From Parasulfuritortus sp049322515 (lineage in GTDB: Bacteria > Pseudomonadota > Gammaproteobacteria > Burkholderiales > Thiobacillaceae), in contig JBMOQW010000027.1 of NCBI GenBank assembly GCA_049322515.1, positions 62,001 to 126,000 of the forward strand: a DNA stretch of 64,000 nucleotides, in the 5' to 3' direction. Positions within the stretch are counted from its first letter, which is position 1. Every line of letters starts with the position of its first letter. A program made the translations under genes and the position numbers. Below the pieces are notes generated by a model. It worked only from the letters and a program-made list of their open reading frames with translations, ran no database searches and was not told where the DNA came from. Below are positions 60,489 to 64,000 of this stretch, piece after piece.

Positions 60489-61274
60489 ATGAAAAAACAC
60501 CTCGCGCTGAGCTTCGCCCCCGTCCTCCTGGCCGGTTGCGCCCAAAGCCCGGAAGCCCCGAACTCATCCCAGCAGGCAGTCATGGTGGTGACCCGGGACG
60601 GCGCCGGCCACCCGGTCGCCAACGCCCACTGCGAGCTGGCCAACAACCTGGGCGCCTGGAAGGTGACCCCGCCGGCCAGCGTCCTGGTCGACCGCAGCCT
60701 GTCACCCCTGAGCGTCCTCTGCACCGGGGGGGATCATTCCGGGGTGACCCTGGTCTCGCCCTCGATCCACACCCTGGCCTGCAAAAGCGGCGAAGAATGC
60801 GGCTACCCCGCCCTGATCACGGTGGAGATGCGCTCGGCGACAGCGGCCGACACGCCCGAGGCCACCGGCCGGGCCGGCAAGCTCAAGGTGTCCGGCCATG
60901 GCGCGCCGCCCAAGGACGACAGCCTGGGCTCCGCCCAGCGCAAGCTGATGGCGATGCGCGCCGCCAAGGCCGATGCCTATCGCGCCCTCGCCGAGCAGCT
61001 CTACGGCGTGCGGGTCAGCGGCACCACCACGGTGGGCGACATGGTGATCCGCAGCGATCTCTACCGGGTCTATGTCGACGCCTACGTGTTCGGCGCCCGC
61101 GTGGTCAGCAGCCTGACCCACCCGGATGGCATCCACGAAGTCGAAATGGAACTCGCGCTGACCGACGACTTCCGCCGCCGCATGACCCAGCCCGGCGGCC
61201 CGGGCTGCGAGGTGCCGGGTGGCGTCGGCCCCGGCTGCGCCTACGCCAGCCACGGCTTCTATCACGTGCAGTGA
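60489..61274 (+). CDS. FlgP-like lipoprotein (LPP20 domain)
   Basis: A 261-residue lipoprotein with lipobox LLAGC (MKKHLALSFAPVLLAGC). The C-terminal part has the LPP20/FlgP pattern: AQRKLMAMRAAKADAYRALAEQLYGVRVSGTTTVGDM, VDAYVFGARVVSSLTHPDGIHEVEMELALTDDF. The N-terminal about 110 residues, with three Cys, are an extra domain. FlgP forms part of outer-membrane structures around the flagellar motor. The FlgT-like gene overlaps its stop, and a sigma-28-type promoter lies upstream. Confidence 0.75.
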   Translation: MKKHLALSFAPVLLAGCAQSPEAPNSSQQAVMVVTRDGAGHPVANAHCELANNLGAWKVTPPASVLVDRSLSPLSVLCTGGDHSGVTLVSPSIHTLACKSGEECGYPALITVEMRSATAADTPEATGRAGKLKVSGHGAPPKDDSLGSAQRKLMAMRAAKADAYRALAEQLYGVRVSGTTTVGDMVIRSDLYRVYVDAYVFGARVVSSLTHPDGIHEVEMELALTDDFRRRMTQPGGPGCEVPGGVGPGCAYASHGFYHVQ

Positions 61275-62407
61275 TGCCGCACCGATCCGCCCCATCGTCC
61301 TGGCTCCGGACCTTGGCCTGCGCTGCCTGCCTGGCCCAGTCCCCGGTCCAGGCCGCAACGCTGAGCGCCGAAGGCTACGCCGCACTCGACGCTGGCCCCG
61401 TGGCGGCGCGGGAACAGGCCATCCAGGATGCGCTGCGCAACGCCGCGCGCCAGGCGGGCGGCCAGGTCGAGGCACGCACCGAGGTGACCCAGGACCGCGT
61501 GCTGGACAGCCGCCGCCAGGTCACCGGCCTGCGCCCGACCCTGATCGGCGTCGATGAAGCCGGTGAACAGGACGGCCTGTATCGGGTGCGCATCCGCGCC
61601 GAGGTGGCGCCCGCGTCCAGCACGGGGACCCACCTGCGCAAACGGGTTACCGCGGTCTGGTTCGACCTCGCCACGCCGAGCCATGCCCAGGATCTGCGCG
61701 ATCCCGCCAAGGCCTTGCCGGAAGCGCTGTTGCGCCGGCTGGAGCAGACCGGCCGCTACCAGGTGCCGTGGGACAAGGCCCTGCCAAGCCAGCCCTGGCG
61801 ACTCGACCGGGACAACCTCCAGGCCCTGGCCCGGGCATCACGCAGCCAGTTCGTGATCGCCGGTCAGTTGGTCGACGCCGGCATCCAGCCCGGGCGCTGG
61901 CTGGTCTCGCCCGAGACGCGACCGCTGACCCTGGAAGTGGCCGTGCATGACGGTCTGACCGGTGCCCGGATCGTGCACCAGCGGTTCTCGGAAACCGTCA
62001 CCGGATACCAGACCCGGATCGGGCTCGAACACGTCCTCGACGGTGAACACGCCCGCGCCACGCCGACCGGCGCCGCGCTGTCCCGGCTGCTGGAGCGCGC
62101 CACCCAGTTCGTCGACCGGGAATTGTCCTGTCTGCCGTTTGCCGCCAGCGTGATCAAGGTGGCCGGCGATCGTGCCTACCTGGACGCCGGCAGCCAGGCC
62201 CGGCTGGCCATCGACGACAAGCTGCTGGTCTACGGCCGGGCCGGTGCCACCCTGAACACCTTGAACGGCGAGCAACTGGGCATCGTCGAACAGGTCATCG
62301 CCAGTGCCACCGTAATCCAGACCCAGCCCGACTTCGCCGTGGCCTTGATCGAGGGCCAGGCCAAGCAGGCGCCGGTCCAGCCGGGGGATATCGTCCGCTT
62401 CCCCTGA
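61274..62407 (+). CDS. FlgT-like flagellar assembly protein
   Basis: A 377-residue exported protein resembling Vibrio FlgT, which forms the H-ring around the flagellar basal body. Signal peptide up to SPVQAAT, then the FlgT N-terminal domain (GYAALDAGPVAAREQAIQDALRNAARQAGGQVEARTEV), a middle TolB-N-like domain (YQVPWDKALPSQPW, ARASRSQFVIAGQLVDAG) and a C-terminal beta-barrel domain (DDKLLVYGRAGATLNTLNGEQLGIVEQ). Length is as in FlgT. The start overlaps the preceding stop (GTGATG). Confidence 0.8.
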   Translation: MPHRSAPSSWLRTLACAACLAQSPVQAATLSAEGYAALDAGPVAAREQAIQDALRNAARQAGGQVEARTEVTQDRVLDSRRQVTGLRPTLIGVDEAGEQDGLYRVRIRAEVAPASSTGTHLRKRVTAVWFDLATPSHAQDLRDPAKALPEALLRRLEQTGRYQVPWDKALPSQPWRLDRDNLQALARASRSQFVIAGQLVDAGIQPGRWLVSPETRPLTLEVAVHDGLTGARIVHQRFSETVTGYQTRIGLEHVLDGEHARATPTGAALSRLLERATQFVDRELSCLPFAASVIKVAGDRAYLDAGSQARLAIDDKLLVYGRAGATLNTLNGEQLGIVEQVIASATVIQTQPDFAVALIEGQAKQAPVQPGDIVRFP

Positions 62408-62416
62408 GCGGGTCGG

Positions 62417-64000
62417 CTACGGTCGGAGATGTTCGACCAGCGCCTTGGCCGGCATCGGCCGGCCGAAGAAATAACCCTGCGCCTGTTCGCAGCCGGCTTG
62501 AGCCAGCCATTCAGCCTGCTCGGCGCTTTCCACACCCTCGGCGATCACGGTGAGGTTGAGGCTGTGCGCCATCTGGATGATGGCGCGCACGATGGCGCCG
62601 TCGTCGGCATCGGTGATCATGTCGCGCACGAAGGACTGGTCGATCTTGAGCCGGCTCACCGGCAGGCGCTTGAGATACATGAGCGAGGAATAGCCGGTGC
62701 CGAAATCGTCGACCGACATGTCGATGCCGAGCGCGCGCACCCGGTCCATGGCCGCCACCACGGTCTCGGTGTCGTGCAGCAGGATCGATTCGGTCAACTC
62801 AAGCTCCAGCAGGTCGGGCGCCAGGCCGGTCTCGGCCAGGACCGCTTCCAGCGTCTCGACCAGCGCGCCGCGCCGGAATTGCAGGGCCGAGAGGTTGACC
62901 GCCACCGGGATGCGCAGACCCAGTTCGTCCTGCCAGGCGCGCGCCTGCCGGCACGCCTCGCGCAGCACCCAGGCACCGAGCGGCAGGATCAGGCCGCTGT
63001 CCTCGGCGATCGGGATGAACTTGCCTGGCGCGACCACGCCCAGGTCGGCGTTGTGCCAGCGCAGCAGGGCTTCCACGCCGAGCAGCCGACCGCAATCCAG
63101 CGCGACCTGGGGCTGGTAGTAGAGCTGGAACTCCTGCCGCGCCAGGCCTTCCCGGAGCCGGTTCTGCAGGTCCAGGCGCTCGAAGGCATGCTGGTTCATC
63201 TCCTCGGTGAAGAACCGGTAGGTGGCCCGGCCGGCCTCCTTGGCCGAATACATGGCCAGGTCGGCCTTCTTGAGCAGGGTATCGAATTCGTGGCCGTCGT
63301 CAGGATAGACGCTGATGCCGAGGCTGACCGAGGTATGCAGGCTGTGGCCGTCGACCGGGATGGCCGGATGCAGGCGCTCGATCAGGTTCCGGGCCACCTG
63401 GTCGGCGCCATGCTCGTCGGCCAGGCCGGTCAGGATCACCAGGAACTCATCGCCGCCCTGGCGGCTGATCGTGTCGCTGCTTCGCACCACACCCTGCAGG
63501 CGCGCCACCACCTGTTGCAGCAGATGGTCGCCGGCCTGGTGGCCCAGGCTGTCGTTGATGGTCTTGAAGTTGTCCAGATCGAGGAACAGCAGGGCCACCT
63601 TGCGTCCGTCCCGTGCCGCCAGGGCCACCGCCTGCTCGAAACGGTCACGGGCCAGGATGCGGTTGGGCAGCCGGGTCAGGGCGTCGTGGTGGGCGAGGAA
63701 CTCGACCTGCTGGCGCGCCAGGCGCAATTCGGTGACATCCTGCACGGTGCCGACCGCCTCGATCGCCCGGCCGTCGGCGCCGAAATGCAGTTCGGCGCGC
63801 TCATGGACCCAGCGCGTCTCGCCCTCGATCAGGAGCCGGTGTTCCAGGTCGTAGGGATCGCCGCGCAGCGCGGCATGCCAGGCGGCGAGCACATTCTCGC
63901 GGTCGTCCGGATGGACCCGGTCGAGGAACAGCTCGAAGCTCGCCGGGGCGCCAGGCTCGACGCCGAAGATCCGGTAGGTTTCCGCCGACCAGTCGAGAAG
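62417..64000 (-). CDS. PAS-GGDEF-EAL protein (5' end beyond the window)
   Basis: An open frame runs to the right edge without a stop, so the N-terminus is missing. The visible 528 codons hold a PAS domain (WSAETYRIFGVEPGAP, FLDRVHPDDRENVLAAW, a PAC-like tail), GGDEF (SRQGGDEFLVIL, intact) and EAL (GVEALLRW, NLSALQ, LELTESILL, VDDFGTGYSSLMYLK, AEGVES, QGYFFGRP, intact). It is convergent with the FlgT-like gene (9-base gap). Both catalytic domains look functional. Confidence 0.93.
   Translation of the reverse strand, partial: LLDWSAETYRIFGVEPGAPASFELFLDRVHPDDRENVLAAWHAALRGDPYDLEHRLLIEGETRWVHERAELHFGADGRAIEAVGTVQDVTELRLARQQVEFLAHHDALTRLPNRILARDRFEQAVALAARDGRKVALLFLDLDNFKTINDSLGHQAGDHLLQQVVARLQGVVRSSDTISRQGGDEFLVILTGLADEHGADQVARNLIERLHPAIPVDGHSLHTSVSLGISVYPDDGHEFDTLLKKADLAMYSAKEAGRATYRFFTEEMNQHAFERLDLQNRLREGLARQEFQLYYQPQVALDCGRLLGVEALLRWHNADLGVVAPGKFIPIAEDSGLILPLGAWVLREACRQARAWQDELGLRIPVAVNLSALQFRRGALVETLEAVLAETGLAPDLLELELTESILLHDTETVVAAMDRVRALGIDMSVDDFGTGYSSLMYLKRLPVSRLKIDQSFVRDMITDADDGAIVRAIIQMAHSLNLTVIAEGVESAEQAEWLAQAGCEQAQGYFFGRPMPAKALVEHLRP

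Overview
This is a GC-rich proteobacterial chromosome segment with short intergenic gaps and many ATGA-type start/stop overlaps. The gene set points to a flagellated, metabolically versatile betaproteobacterium: an Rnf/Rsx complex followed by nth, pyruvate:ferredoxin oxidoreductase, DUF3079 and DUF1841 proteins, two-domain polyphosphate:AMP phosphotransferase, and many c-di-GMP proteins. The assignment to Betaproteobacteria is inference; no rRNA is present.

Layout. 1-5.7 kb: partial surE, a YbbO-like SDR, a ProQ-like protein, an exonuclease/GIY-YIG fusion and small metal-binding proteins. 5.7-7.4 kb: tRNA-Lys(CTT) with its terminator, divergent from lysS. 7.5-11.6 kb: a promoter-led module of outer-membrane porin, short phosphate-binding-like protein and a membrane GGDEF-EAL protein. 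11.6-15.5 kb: MoxR/DUF58/TgpA transglutaminase operon. 15.6-18 kb: HDOD and FIST signalling genes. 18-24 kb: NikR, an M48 lipoprotein protease, a YhaJ-like LysR regulator divergent from pirin/cytochrome b561/two YceI proteins/DODA-type dioxygenase. 24-28 kb: CopA, alanine dehydrogenase, a CDGSH protein behind an IscR-like palindrome. 28-33.7 kb: rsxABCDGE-nth. 33.7-36.6 kb: FIST, DUF1841, cobalamin adenosyltransferase and a methyltransferase.

36.6-41.8 kb is an accessory island. It holds vapBC (with an altered PIN active site), a truncated Rhs core and a large beta-propeller-like lipoprotein. It is bracketed by 428-bp direct copies of the 3' end of the methyltransferase gene. An internal 427-bp copy of its downstream neighbour is bounded by small palindromes of the type associated with REP/RAYT elements.

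41.4-49.8 kb is the most striking part. A long minus-strand run (membrane protein, cbiX, small protein, CFA-type methyltransferase, DUF1365, FAD oxidoreductase, lipocalin, DUF1295, second CFA-type methyltransferase, glutathione peroxidase) is divergent from a MerR-type regulator. The regulator carries both a cobalamin-binding motif and the Wx9EH signature of CarH/LitR B12 photoreceptors, and repeated TGTCC/GGACA boxes lie between the two. This reads as a light-controlled membrane-lipid remodelling regulon, with B12-related genes (PduO-type transferase, CbiX) nearby.

49.7-64 kb: a GGDEF-EAL protein, a DgcZ-like cyclase whose zinc site has lost two ligands, a 39-residue membrane peptide, polyphosphate:AMP phosphotransferase, a DHODH-like protein next to nifJ, a HbpS-like protein, an flgP/flgT-like pair behind a sigma-28-type promoter, and a further GGDEF-EAL gene cut by the window end.
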